Source of the DNA: Aquificota bacterium
GTDB taxonomy: Bacteria; Aquificota; Aquificia; Aquificales; Aquificaceae
Length of the DNA stretch: 64,000 bases
Direction of reading: 5' to 3'
NCBI GenBank assembly: GCA_013153495.1
Contig: JAADEH010000006.1
Location: 1 to 64,000, forward strand
Shown here piece by piece: positions 1 through 9,379 of the stretch. Every line of letters starts with the position of its first letter. The stretch's first letter is position 1. Under the pieces are notes generated by a model, which worked only from the letters and a program-made list of their open reading frames with translations, searched no databases and was not told where the DNA came from. Made by a program: the position numbers and the translations under genes.

Positions 1-265
1 TCAAAGCTTCCGTAGGAATGTCCTTTCCGTAAGCAACTTCAAGCTTGACCATCAAGCTCTTTATGTCCCTTTTCTGAGCTGGCTTCCACCTCCCCTCCCT
101 GATAGTTTTCCCGATAGTCTCTAAGACTTTAAACTCCTCCCCTCCAACTTTTAGTATCAGCTCCTTTCTCTTTAAGAACCTCAGCTCCTTTTCATTCCAA
201 AGCTGTTTTATATCAATTCCCAGAGCGGATAAGTTTATTACATACTTTGGTGTTATCTTGCCCAT
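1..265 (-). CDS. Hypothetical protein, 3' part cut by the window edge
   Basis: An open frame runs leftward from ATG at 265 and is still open at the window edge (88 codons visible). The product begins MGKITPKYVINLSALGID and is rich in Lys, Glu and Leu, with no signal peptide or membrane segment. I do not recognise a family. Consistent amino-acid composition and the absence of stops over the whole visible length support it as real coding sequence. It is followed upstream by a 51-base gap to the stop of the RND pump gene on the same strand. Confidence 0.6.
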   Translation of the reverse strand, partial: MGKITPKYVINLSALGIDIKQLWNEKELRFLKRKELILKVGGEEFKVLETIGKTIREGRWKPAQKRDIKSLMVKLEVAYGKDIPTEAL

Positions 266-316
266 GATTTCTTATGAAAGTTTAACTCTCAAAGGGGCAG
301 GTATAGGTGGGAGCAT

Positions 317-3300
317 TCAGCTGGAATAACTTTTTGGTCTCAACTTCTCAAAAATCTCATACACTACGGGAATTACGAAAAGACTGAGAGGAAGAGCGGT
401 AATCAGACCCCCTATAACCGATAGAGCTAAGGGTTTTCTCAGTTCGGAGCCTTCCGTAAGACCCATGGCTACGGGCAGGAGGGCAAACATTATGGTCAGG
501 GTTGTCATAAGTATAGGTCTGAGTCTTTCTTTACGAGCCTGCATTATAGCTTCCCGCACCTCATACCCTTCCTTCCTAAGCTGGATTATCCTCTCTATAA
601 AGAGCACGGAGTCTCTTGCAACTATACCAATCAGCAGGATTATCCCGAAGTAAGAGGGCACGCTCAGACTACTCCCCGTGAGAAGTAAAAGACCGAACAC
701 ACCTGCGACCGCAAGGGGAAGGGTCAGCATCACCGTAAAGGGGTGGATTAGGCTCTCGAAGAGGGAAGCCAGCACCATATAAACACCCACAACCGCAACG
801 AGGAGAGCGATTGCCAACCCCTTAAAGGCTCTCTGAAACTCCTTGGTCGCTCCCGTAGGCTCAAAGGTGTATCCCGGTGGAAGGGTTCCCTTCAGGAAAT
901 TCTCTATTTCCTCCACGGCTTCCCCCAAACTCTTATCCTCGAGGTTCGCAAAGAGCATGAAAGAATACTGTCTGTTGTAACGGTTTATCACCGTGTATCC
1001 CGGAGCGAGTTCGTATTTTATTACGGAAGTTATAGGCACAAGCTCTCCGCTCTTCGAGCGCACATATACCCTCTTCAGGTTCTCGTAAGTTTTCAAAAAT
1101 CCCTCCTCCGCTTTTATATAGACATCGTAGCTTTCGGACCCCAACTCGTAAGTTCCGAGCCAGAGCTTGCCGAAGAGAGCGTTCAGGGTGTCCCCCACAT
1201 CTTTTACGCTAAGCCCTAAGTCGTAGAGCTTTTCCCTGTCTATAGTTATCCTTATCTCGGGCTGATTTATCCTTATATCCGTATCCACATCCGTGTATCC
1301 TCCTACCTCCTCAAGGTAGGCTTTCAGCTTCTGAGCAATCCTCGCAAGCTCCTCGAGAGAATCTCCCCTTACCACATACTGAATGTCGGTCTGTCTCCCG
1401 CCTCTCGCTCCTACAACCGACGGAACGTCAACGGAAGCTCTCACATCCCTTATCTTCCTTATCTCCCTCCTGACCATGCTCATAACTTCCTTCTGGTGAG
1501 GTCTTTCCCTTCTGTCTTTGAGAGTTACGAAGAACATCCCACCGTTTACAGTCGGTCCAGAAATTCCCTCACCCACAGCCATACCGTATCTGAGGACATA
1601 GGGATTTTCCATCAAAACCTTCTCTATCTCCCTCGCCTTGCGGTTCGTAAACTCAAAGGAGGAACCCAAGGGAGTCTCGAACCTGACTATAAACCTTCCC
1701 TCATCCACCAGGGGGAAAAACTCCTTCTTAACCACCTTTGCGAGGTAAAAGCCCCCAAAAACTGTTCCACCGCACAGGAGAAGAACAACGAGTTTGTGCT
1801 CGAGCGCCCACCTGAGCGCCACATCGAAGGCACTTTCGAACCTTTCGTATGCCCTCATAAAGGGATTTTTGTTCCCCGCCCTGACGAGCCTTGCGGAAAG
1901 CATAGGGGTGAAGGAGATGGAAACGAGAAAAGAGACCGCTATAGCGGTGATTAAAGATAGTGTAAAGACGCTGAAGAAGGTTCCCACAGGACCCTTTAAA
2001 AAGAGAACGGGCAGGAATATAACTATCAAGGAGGAGGTAGATGCGAGCAGTGCGAATATCACAACCCTCGTTCCCCTGTAAGCGGACTCCTTACCGCTCA
2101 GCCCCTCCTCGCTCCTCCTGTATATGCTCTCAAGGACCACTATGGCATCGTCTATAACTATTCCCACCGCAACCGCCAAAGCCAACAGGCTCATAGTGTT
2201 CAGGGAGTTGCCCGTCAGGTAGAGAATAAAGACCGTCCCCAAAATGGAGATAGGTATTGCGGAAACGGGAATTAGGGTGAACCTGAAACTCCCCAAGAAT
2301 AGAAACACTATCAGGGCTGTAAGAAGGCTTCCTATCACTATCTCGTGGAGAGCGTCGTTTATGCTCCTCTTTATGAAAACGGAAGCGTCGTAGTTAACGT
2401 CTATGTTCACACCTTTGGGAGCTATCTTCCTGAGCTGTTCTATTCTCTCCCATACCCTCTGAGCGGTTTCGACGGTGTTGGACTTGCTCTCCTTGTAAAT
2501 TATCAGAGCGACAGCGGACTCTAAGTTGAAACGAACCGCACTTCTCCTCTCCTCGTAGGAAAACTCCGCATCACCCACATCTTTAAGCCTAACCCCCTCC
2601 CTTATGACCATCTCCCTCAGCTCTGAAGCATCTCTGAACTTTCCGACAACTCTGAGTATGTATTCTCTGTTCTTCGAGTAAACCACGCCTGCAGGTGTCT
2701 CTATGTGGTTCTTCCTGAAGGCATCTATAACGTCTCCTACCGTCAAATTTCTCGCATGTAGCCTGTCGGGATTTACCCTTATCCACAGCACACGGTCCCG
2801 GAAGCCCCCCATGTGAACCTCACCCACCCCCTTTATGCGCTCGAACTCCCGCTTTACCACCTTGTCCGCAAAGAAGGAGACCGTTTCATAATCCACATCT
2901 CCGTGAACCAGCACCGCCATTATGGGAGCGAGGGAAGTGTTTAACTTTCTAACGACGGGGGGGTCCACACCCTGCGGTAGTCTTCTAAAAGCCCTCTGGG
3001 CTATGTCCCTGACCTCCTGAGAGGCAACATCTATGTCCTTATCGAGGTTGAATATGACCGTAACCCTCGAAAGACCAGCGTAGCTCTTCGAGACTATGGC
3101 ATCTATACCGCTTATGCTTGCGAGGTCTTCTTCCACAACCCTCGTAACGGTTGTATCCACCACGTAGGGATTGGCACCCTTGTAAACTGTGGTTATCGTT
3201 ACCATCGGGAAGTCCACATCGGGGAACCTGTCAACCGCTATGTTCTTGTAGGCATATACTCCCAGTATCACGAAAGAGAGCATCAGCATAAAGGTAGTAA

Positions 3301-3328
3301 CCGGACGGTCGATGAAGAATTTATACAT
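317..3328 (-). CDS. RND efflux pump, inner-membrane transporter (AcrB/HAE1-like)
   Basis: Proton-driven inner-membrane component of a tripartite exporter. The 1003-residue length is normal for AcrB/MexB-type pumps. TM1 lies at residues 10-28, followed by the first large periplasmic loop (porter domain). A TM block from about 330 carries the proton-relay aspartates D393-D394 in the GIVIDDAIVV segment of TM4, and a second porter loop and a final TM block complete the duplicated architecture. It is transcribed divergently from the adaptor and outer-membrane channel genes, with only 14 bases between start codons, so the two promoters must overlap the opposite gene. The substrate cannot be read from the sequence; drugs or hydrophobic compounds are more likely than heavy metals because the length and motifs fit HAE1 rather than CusA. 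Confidence 0.95.
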   Translation of the reverse strand: MYKFFIDRPVTTFMLMLSFVILGVYAYKNIAVDRFPDVDFPMVTITTVYKGANPYVVDTTVTRVVEEDLASISGIDAIVSKSYAGLSRVTVIFNLDKDIDVASQEVRDIAQRAFRRLPQGVDPPVVRKLNTSLAPIMAVLVHGDVDYETVSFFADKVVKREFERIKGVGEVHMGGFRDRVLWIRVNPDRLHARNLTVGDVIDAFRKNHIETPAGVVYSKNREYILRVVGKFRDASELREMVIREGVRLKDVGDAEFSYEERRSAVRFNLESAVALIIYKESKSNTVETAQRVWERIEQLRKIAPKGVNIDVNYDASVFIKRSINDALHEIVIGSLLTALIVFLFLGSFRFTLIPVSAIPISILGTVFILYLTGNSLNTMSLLALAVAVGIVIDDAIVVLESIYRRSEEGLSGKESAYRGTRVVIFALLASTSSLIVIFLPVLFLKGPVGTFFSVFTLSLITAIAVSFLVSISFTPMLSARLVRAGNKNPFMRAYERFESAFDVALRWALEHKLVVLLLCGGTVFGGFYLAKVVKKEFFPLVDEGRFIVRFETPLGSSFEFTNRKAREIEKVLMENPYVLRYGMAVGEGISGPTVNGGMFFVTLKDRRERPHQKEVMSMVRREIRKIRDVRASVDVPSVVGARGGRQTDIQYVVRGDSLEELARIAQKLKAYLEEVGGYTDVDTDIRINQPEIRITIDREKLYDLGLSVKDVGDTLNALFGKLWLGTYELGSESYDVYIKAEEGFLKTYENLKRVYVRSKSGELVPITSVIKYELAPGYTVINRYNRQYSFMLFANLEDKSLGEAVEEIENFLKGTLPPGYTFEPTGATKEFQRAFKGLAIALLVAVVGVYMVLASLFESLIHPFTVMLTLPLAVAGVFGLLLLTGSSLSVPSYFGIILLIGIVARDSVLFIERIIQLRKEGYEVREAIMQARKERLRPILMTTLTIMFALLPVAMGLTEGSELRKPLALSVIGGLITALPLSLFVIPVVYEIFEKLRPKSYSS

Positions 3329-3342
3329 AGAGAGATTATAAT

Positions 3343-4401
3343 ATGCTTATGACTCGCCAGTCAGTCCTCGCACTCCTCGTGTTCGTAGCCTTTCTGTTTT
3401 CCTGCGGAACCGAAGAGGTCAAGAAAACCCCGAAGAAGGAACGCACCTTCAAGGTAAAAACCGTGCCGGTAGAAAAAGGTGAGTTCTTCACCAAATACAG
3501 AACCAGCGGATACTTCGAAGCGGTTCACAGGCTTAAGGTAAAACCCGAAGTTAGCGGAAAGGTGGAAAGACTCTTTGCGGAGGAGGGGGATAAGGTAAAT
3601 AGGGGAAAACCGCTCCTGAAGATAGAAGACAGTTTATACAGAAAAGCATACGAAGAAACCCTCTGGAAGCTCAAGCAGGCTCAAAGGGAGCTGGAAAACA
3701 TTCGTGCAATCTACAACCGCAGAAAGGAACTCTTCAAAAAAGAGCTTATAAGCAGAGAAGAGTATGAGGAATTTAAAACCAAGCTCGAAAGTGCAAGAGC
3801 AAAGGTAGAGAGCCTGAAGGCTCTGGTGGAAAGAAAGAAAATAGAGCTTTCCAAGACCCTGCTCAAAAGCCCCATAGAGGGCTACGTGGTAAAAAGGTTC
3901 GTAGAGGTCGGAGACTACATAACACCCCAGCGGGAAGCCTACGAACTCGTAAAACCTCACCCTCTTAGGTTCGTCTTCAAAGTGCCCCAGGAGGTGGTAA
4001 GAAAGCTGAAGCTAAACCAGAACATAACCGTAAGGCTCGAAGATAAGGAAATTACCGCACCCGTAACCTACATCTCCCCCACTGCAGACCGTGGAAGGCT
4101 CTTTACCGTAAAAGCCCTCATTGAAGACCCTGAAGGTATAAAGCCCGGCACCTACGGAGAAGCTTCCTTTAACTACCGTAAGGTGGAAGGTGTCTCTCTT
4201 CCCGAGCAGGCTGTCCAGCTCTCCCAGCGACAAAGCTTCGTCTGGATAGTCAGAAACGGCAGGTCGCTAAAGCTTCCTGTTCAGGTCCTTACCCACGAAG
4301 AGGGAAAGGTCGTCGTCAGCGGAGACTTCAAGGAGGGGGACAGAGTTATAGTGGAAGGGCTTCTCTTCCTCTTCGAAGGTGCAAAGGTGGTAGAAGAATG
4401 A
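3343..4401 (+). CDS. RND efflux periplasmic adaptor (membrane fusion lipoprotein)
   Basis: Adaptor bridging the inner-membrane pump and the outer-membrane channel. The N-terminus is a lipoprotein signal with lipobox LFSC, so the mature protein is probably lipid-anchored. A lipoyl/barrel-sandwich half follows, then a coiled-coil hairpin around residues 100-165 (rich in Lys, Glu, Leu), the second lipoyl half (SPIEGYVVKRFVEVGDYI) and a beta-barrel/proximal domain: the canonical MFP order. ATG at 3349 is an alternative start that gives a more typical signal peptide; a TATAAT at 3337-3342 would place a transcript start close to that codon. The stop overlaps the next gene by ATGA, indicating translational coupling. 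Confidence 0.93.
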   Translation: MLMTRQSVLALLVFVAFLFSCGTEEVKKTPKKERTFKVKTVPVEKGEFFTKYRTSGYFEAVHRLKVKPEVSGKVERLFAEEGDKVNRGKPLLKIEDSLYRKAYEETLWKLKQAQRELENIRAIYNRRKELFKKELISREEYEEFKTKLESARAKVESLKALVERKKIELSKTLLKSPIEGYVVKRFVEVGDYITPQREAYELVKPHPLRFVFKVPQEVVRKLKLNQNITVRLEDKEITAPVTYISPTADRGRLFTVKALIEDPEGIKPGTYGEASFNYRKVEGVSLPEQAVQLSQRQSFVWIVRNGRSLKLPVQVLTHEEGKVVVSGDFKEGDRVIVEGLLFLFEGAKVVEE

Positions 4402-5633
4402 TAGCGCTGGTGCTACTGCTTATATTTTCGTTGAGCTGGTCCCTAACCCTCGAAGAGGCAAAAGAACTCGCCCTGAAAAACCACATAGACAGCGTAAAAT
4501 CCCTCCTCGAACTCAAGAGGCTCGAAGAGAGAATAAGGGAAGTGAGAGGAGGTATCCTCCCCACAATAATCCTCAGCGCTACCTATACCAAGTGGGACAC
4601 CAACTACATATCCTCCTTCGTCCCCGAAAACAAATACTTTTTGAACCTTCGCTTGAACCAGCCCATATTCGACAAGAGCGTCTGGAGCGCCCTCAAACTC
4701 GCAAGAAGGAGCAAAAAACTTCAAACCTTGGTCAAAGAGGAAGTCAAACAAAGGCTACTTGCGGAGGTGGAAAAGCTCTACTGGGGAGTCCTTCTCAAGA
4801 GGGAGATACTCAGGGAAAAGGAAGAGTCCCTCAAATACTGGGAAACTTACTTCGCCCTCGTGGAAGAAAAATACAAAAGGGGAATAATCCCCCGCTTCGA
4901 GTTCCTCAGAGCCAGATCACAGCTCCGCCAAGCCAGAGCAAACCTCATAAGAGCGCAGAGCGACCTCAAAAGCTCCCTAAACTCCCTCAAGAGCTTCCTC
5001 GGACTATCCTCTCCCATAGAGCTGGAAGGAGAATTTAAGAAAGTAGAGTTTTCTGTAAAGGACGCTTTCAGCGTGCTCAAAGAAAAGAACCCGACCCTGA
5101 AGGTCCTCAGAGCTTCCCTCGAAGTGTATAAAGCACGCATAGAGCTGAGCAAATCCCCCTATTACCCAAAGCTCAGCTTCTTCTTCAATTACAACTTAGA
5201 AAACATAATGGACTTCGAAGGTGGACAGCTTAAAGAAGATTACCGCCACGGATACAACTTCGGACTGAGACTCGACTACACCCTATACGAAGGAAGCAAA
5301 AGGAGTGCAAAGACCCGGCAGGAAGAAATCCAGCTAAAAAAGACCCTCGAGGAACTCAGGTTTACGGAAAACAAGCTCAAAAACGAACTCGAATCCCTGC
5401 TCACCCAACTCAGGAGCGCCCACGAGGAGCTACTCGCCCGACAGGACAGCCTCTTAGCCTCTCAGGAAGCCCTCAACTTTTCCACCCAGAGGTATGCGGA
5501 AGGTGTAGGAACACAGGTGGAACTCTTGGAAGCCCGCAGGAACTACGAAGAGGCAAAGCTCTCCTATCTGAGAGCGATATACAACTACAACTCCCTCGTT
5601 GCGGACATAAAAAAACTCTTAGGAGAGTTTTAA
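4398..5633 (+). CDS. TolC-family outer-membrane efflux protein
   Basis: Outer-membrane channel of the tripartite system. It has an N-terminal signal peptide (hydrophobic residues 2-15), then a duplicated alpha-helical repeat with heptad-rich segments and the SLTLEEAKELALKN-type opening typical of TolC/OEP family members. The 411 residues are on the short side of the usual 420-480. It overlaps the adaptor by 4 bases and abuts the glycosyltransferase start, so adaptor, channel and glycosyltransferase are probably one transcript. Family assignment is firm; partner assignment rests on position. Confidence 0.93.
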   Translation: MIALVLLLIFSLSWSLTLEEAKELALKNHIDSVKSLLELKRLEERIREVRGGILPTIILSATYTKWDTNYISSFVPENKYFLNLRLNQPIFDKSVWSALKLARRSKKLQTLVKEEVKQRLLAEVEKLYWGVLLKREILREKEESLKYWETYFALVEEKYKRGIIPRFEFLRARSQLRQARANLIRAQSDLKSSLNSLKSFLGLSSPIELEGEFKKVEFSVKDAFSVLKEKNPTLKVLRASLEVYKARIELSKSPYYPKLSFFFNYNLENIMDFEGGQLKEDYRHGYNFGLRLDYTLYEGSKRSAKTRQEEIQLKKTLEELRFTENKLKNELESLLTQLRSAHEELLARQDSLLASQEALNFSTQRYAEGVGTQVELLEARRNYEEAKLSYLRAIYNYNSLVADIKKLLGEF

Positions 5634-7142
5634 ATGGCAAAGTGGCTCGCCTTTTTATCCATAACCTTCCTATACTTCTTCAACCTCGGATTGAACCAGG
5701 TCTGGCAACCTAACGAAGCCTTCTATGCTGACGCCTCTAAAAACATGCTCAAAACGGGAGACTTCCTCACCCCCATATACAACGGAGAGCTTAGACTCAA
5801 CAAACCGCCTATGACTTACTGGTTGACCGCCCTGAGCTTCTTCCTCTTCGGGATAAACGAATTCGCTCTGAGGTTCTTTCAGGCTCTTGCGGGACTCGGA
5901 ACGGGACTGCTCACCTACCTTATGGCAAGAAGACTTGCAGGGGAGTTGCCCGCCATATACGCCTTCCTCGCCCTGACCCTATCCTTCCAGTTCATCGCCA
6001 ACGCCCGATACACCTCTCCCGAGGTTCTCCTGACCTTCTTCACCACCCTATCCCTATACCTCTGGCACCTGAGCTACGAAAAGAAGAGCAATTCTCTCTT
6101 CTTCCTTGCCCTCACAGCGTCCGTTTTCGGAGTTCTCACCAAGGGACCCGTCGGCTTCCTCATGCCCGCAGGGATAATATTCGTGTATCTCCTCATAAGG
6201 GACTGGAGGGAACTTTTAAAAATCAAGTATTACCTCGGCACCATCTACGTGCTGTTAGCAAGCGGTTGGTGGTTTATCTACCAGTATCTCACCCACAGGG
6301 AGGAGTTCTTAAAAGTCTTCGTAAAGGAGAACATAAGGAGGATTTACGCCCTTCAGGAAGACCCCATATACTTCTATCTCTTGGACATAAACGTCTCCTT
6401 TCTCCCCTACTCTTTCGTGTTCTACGTAGCCCTCATCTGGATATTTAAAAACAAAAGGAAGGAACTTCTCTTCCCTCTCGTTTGGTTCCTTACGGTCTTT
6501 GTAGCCTTCTCCCTCGTTAAGATGAAGATACCCGTGTATGTTATGCCCGCCTTCCCCGCCATGGCTATCCTGACAGGAGTATTCCTCTCGGAGGTAAGAA
6601 ACAGCAAACCCCTTGCGCTTTTGTTCACTTTCCTTGCCCTTCTCATGGCAACTGCGGTGGTAGTAGGTGCGGTAATCTTCAAAGTCAGCTTAATTTTCCT
6701 GCTCTTATCTCTCCTTCCCGTTGCCTTCGTCCTATACAGAAGGCAGTTTGCCCTCGCCCCTGCGGTTGCAGGCTTCGGACTTCTCCTATACCTTGCGGGA
6801 GTTCTCCTTCCCATGGTAGAAGAAAAGAGACCCTACATGGAAATAGGTTCAAAAATTAAAGAGATAGACCCTTCGGGTGTTTTCAGAACCTACGAACTCG
6901 GATCGTTCCACCACAACCTTCCCTTCTATGCGGACCGGGTGATAATCAGAAACGCCAAACCCCACGAAGTAAAAAAGCCCGCAATAGTTCTCGTAAGAGA
7001 AGACCTTATGGACTGCCCGCCCGTAGCCAGCTGGAGCTTATACAGGGGTTCCGAATCGAGGTTCTTCAAGTTTCTCATGGACATAAAGAAGAACAGGAGG
7101 TTCTATGACTTTAAGCTTTGCATTTTAAAGTCCCCCATGTAA
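5634..7142 (+). CDS. Membrane glycosyltransferase, GT39/ArnT-like
   Basis: Polytopic inner-membrane glycosyltransferase of the GT-C fold that uses polyprenyl-phosphate sugars. The N-terminal segment NEAFYADASKNML followed by GDFLTPIYNG and KPPMTYW is the hallmark of the ArnT/PMT-like family: the acidic residue lies in the first periplasmic loop, then the KPP motif. About ten hydrophobic helices follow and a soluble C-terminal tail begins near residue 400. At 502 residues it is close to ArnT size. The acceptor (lipid A, protein or other glycan) is unknown. The ATG directly follows the TolC-like stop codon (TAAATGG), so it is probably co-transcribed with the efflux genes, which may point to an envelope role. 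Confidence 0.88.
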   Translation: MAKWLAFLSITFLYFFNLGLNQVWQPNEAFYADASKNMLKTGDFLTPIYNGELRLNKPPMTYWLTALSFFLFGINEFALRFFQALAGLGTGLLTYLMARRLAGELPAIYAFLALTLSFQFIANARYTSPEVLLTFFTTLSLYLWHLSYEKKSNSLFFLALTASVFGVLTKGPVGFLMPAGIIFVYLLIRDWRELLKIKYYLGTIYVLLASGWWFIYQYLTHREEFLKVFVKENIRRIYALQEDPIYFYLLDINVSFLPYSFVFYVALIWIFKNKRKELLFPLVWFLTVFVAFSLVKMKIPVYVMPAFPAMAILTGVFLSEVRNSKPLALLFTFLALLMATAVVVGAVIFKVSLIFLLLSLLPVAFVLYRRQFALAPAVAGFGLLLYLAGVLLPMVEEKRPYMEIGSKIKEIDPSGVFRTYELGSFHHNLPFYADRVIIRNAKPHEVKKPAIVLVREDLMDCPPVASWSLYRGSESRFFKFLMDIKKNRRFYDFKLCILKSPM

Positions 7143-7153
7143 AATTTATAACC

Positions 7154-7618
7154 ATGTTTGAGCAGGAACTTCTGGAAAAGCTGAACAAGCACATAAACTA
7201 CTTTCCCCGCAAGGAGCAGGCTATACTCGTCTGCCTCCACACCATTCAGGACCACTACGGATACATACCCCAAGAGTCCCTCAGACCCCTTGCGGACCTA
7301 CTCGACCTGCCCCTGAACCACGTGGAGCAGGTGGTAGCCTTTTACGACATGTTCGACAGGGAAACCCCCGCCAAATACCGCATACGAGTTTGTGTCAGCG
7401 TGGTCTGCCACTTTATGGGAAAACACGAGCTTCTGAAGGCTCTCGAGAAGATACTTAAAATAAAGCCCGGGGAGGTTACACCCGACGGAAAGTTTAAGAT
7501 TGTTCCCGTTCAGTGTTTGGGAGCCTGCTCGGAAGCTCCCATATTTATGGTTAACGAAGACACTTACAAATTTGAAGGAGAGGAGAAGTTAAATGAGGTC
7601 CTATCCCGCTATACCTAA
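7154..7618 (+). CDS. nuoE: NADH-quinone oxidoreductase subunit E
   Basis: Thioredoxin-like [2Fe-2S] subunit of the complex I peripheral arm. From ATG 7154 it has 154 residues and carries the N1a cluster ligands C80-x4-C85 and C121-x3-C125 (CLGAC). I prefer this start to the in-frame one at 7118, which would overlap the preceding gene and add an unrelated N-terminus. It overlaps nuoF by 26 bases. Only nuoE and nuoF of complex I are present in this window, so the other subunits must be encoded elsewhere. Confidence 0.95.
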   Translation: MFEQELLEKLNKHINYFPRKEQAILVCLHTIQDHYGYIPQESLRPLADLLDLPLNHVEQVVAFYDMFDRETPAKYRIRVCVSVVCHFMGKHELLKALEKILKIKPGEVTPDGKFKIVPVQCLGACSEAPIFMVNEDTYKFEGEEKLNEVLSRYT

Positions 7619-8870
7619 CATATACGCAGAGACGACCCTGAACATGCTCCTCAGGAGAGCAAAAAAGCCTCGGGTCCACTCCATAGAGGAGTATCTCAAA
7701 GACGGAGGTTATCAGGCTCTCGAGAAAGCCCTCAACATGGAACCCTCCGAGATAATTGACTGGGTGGAAAAGAGCACCCTAAGAGGAAGAGGAGGAGCAG
7801 GATTTCCCACCGGAACCAAGTGGAAGTTTGCGGTTCAGAACCCCGCACCCCGATACTTCATATGCAACGCGGACGAATCCGAACCCGGAACCTTCAAGGA
7901 CAGGATACTCATAGAGAGGGACCCCCACCTCCTCATAGAGGGGATGATTATCTCCTCCTACGCCATAGGAGCGAACGAAGCCTTTATATACATAAGAGGA
8001 GAATATCCCGCAGGCTACTACATACTCCTCGACGCCATAGAGGAAGCGAAGGAGAAGGGATTTCTCGGAAAGAACATACTCGGCTCCGGTTTTGACCTCG
8101 AGATATACGTTGCCCGTGGAGCGGGAGCATACATATGCGGAGAGGAAACCGCCCTAATTGAGTCTCTCGAAGGCAAGAGGGGACACCCACGACTCAAGCC
8201 CCCCTATCCCGTCCAGGTGGGATTGTTCGGAAGACCCACCGTGGTGAACAACGTGGAAACCATATGCAACATTCCCTTCATAATCTCCATGGGTTGGGAG
8301 GAGTATAGATACATAGGACCCAGCGATTATGCAGGACCCAAACTCTTCCCCGTAAGCGGAAAGGTTAAAAAGCCCGGTGTGTATGAGCTTCCCATGAACA
8401 CGACCCTCAGAGAGGTCATATACAAGTATGCGGGTGGAACCCTCGGGAACAAGAAGGTAAAGGCTGTCTTCTCGGGAGCTTTGGACTGCTTCTCGGGGGA
8501 GGAGCTTGATATGCCCATGGACTATTCCCCCTTCGGCTTTGGTGGAACGGGAACAGTTATGGTTCTTACCGAGGACGACGACATAGTGGAAGCTTGCCTT
8601 CAGGTTGCCAAGTTTTACGAGCACGAAACTTGCGGACAGTGCACGCCTTGCAGGGTGGGTTGCCACGAGCAGGCATACCTGCTTGAGAGGATATACAGAG
8701 GTGAAGCCACCAAGAGGGATTGGGAAGGCTTCGTTTTTGTGAATAAATACATACAGCCCACCTCAATATGCGGTCTCGGTGCGGTTGCGGGAAGGCTCAT
8801 AAAACAAGCTATGGAAAAGTTCCCCGAGGAATTCGAGAACTACAGGAAAAAACTCGCCAAAGCTATTTAA
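7593..8870 (+). CDS. nuoF: NADH-quinone oxidoreductase subunit F (NADH/FMN-binding)
   Basis: NADH- and FMN-binding subunit that takes the hydride from NADH and passes electrons to the N3 [4Fe-4S] cluster. FMN/NADH motifs are visible: the GRGGAGFPTGTKW loop and the GAGAYICGEETALIESLEG segment. The N3 ligands are C347-x2-C350-x2-C353 and C393 (TSICGLG). The 425 residues are standard. The ATG at 7593 lies inside the end of nuoE and has a clear purine-rich Shine-Dalgarno (GGAGAGGAG) just upstream. Its 3' end overlaps the convergent DUF2391-like gene by 8 bases. Confidence 0.97.
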   Translation: MRSYPAIPNIYAETTLNMLLRRAKKPRVHSIEEYLKDGGYQALEKALNMEPSEIIDWVEKSTLRGRGGAGFPTGTKWKFAVQNPAPRYFICNADESEPGTFKDRILIERDPHLLIEGMIISSYAIGANEAFIYIRGEYPAGYYILLDAIEEAKEKGFLGKNILGSGFDLEIYVARGAGAYICGEETALIESLEGKRGHPRLKPPYPVQVGLFGRPTVVNNVETICNIPFIISMGWEEYRYIGPSDYAGPKLFPVSGKVKKPGVYELPMNTTLREVIYKYAGGTLGNKKVKAVFSGALDCFSGEELDMPMDYSPFGFGGTGTVMVLTEDDDIVEACLQVAKFYEHETCGQCTPCRVGCHEQAYLLERIYRGEATKRDWEGFVFVNKYIQPTSICGLGAVAGRLIKQAMEKFPEEFENYRKKLAKAI

Positions 8871-9354
8871 TCATGTCCACACCCAAACTACCCACTATGG
8901 AAAAGACCGTTACGAGTATAGACGCCTTTAAAAACCACTCCCAGTTATCCAGAAAGTTGGGATAAACTCCCAAGGTGTATAGAGCCAAAGAAGAAACGGT
9001 AAAGGCTATCAGAAAGCTCGTTATCAACCTGAGCGGTAGAAATCCCGCAACATCTTGAGTTTCCCACCTCTGAAGTTTTGAGTGCTTTATAAAAACATAG
9101 ACCACACCCAGAGCACCCAGCATTATCAACAGAACTCTGAAGAGAGAAAGTTTCTGGGAAATCTCCCATATTTCTTCGGTCATAGAAACCGGGAAGGCAA
9201 TAATTAAAGCTCCTATGCACTCCTGCACGAAGTCGTCCAATCCAAAACGGTCCGGCTTGTGAGCACTTTCCATGCGGGACCTCATGTCCTCGAGGTCTCT
9301 GCGCAGGTTCTCTATGCTGTCCTCTACACGCTTCAGCCTGTCTCTCTCTTCCAT
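8863..9354 (-). CDS. DUF2391-like integral membrane protein
   Basis: Small membrane protein of 163 residues from the preferred ATG at 9354 (MEERDRLKRVEDSIENL); the frame stays open to 9402. A charged coiled-coil-like N-terminal region of about 45 residues precedes four hydrophobic segments. The overall pattern resembles the DUF2391 family of putative integral membrane proteins; I assign it by memory of that pattern, so moderately. It is divergent from pgpA, with start codons only 25 bases apart, and convergent with nuoF. Function unknown. Confidence 0.7.
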   Translation of the reverse strand: MEERDRLKRVEDSIENLRRDLEDMRSRMESAHKPDRFGLDDFVQECIGALIIAFPVSMTEEIWEISQKLSLFRVLLIMLGALGVVYVFIKHSKLQRWETQDVAGFLPLRLITSFLIAFTVSSLALYTLGVYPNFLDNWEWFLKASILVTVFSIVGSLGVDMIK

Positions 9355-9379
9355 ATCGAACTGAGTTATTATAAGGGAG

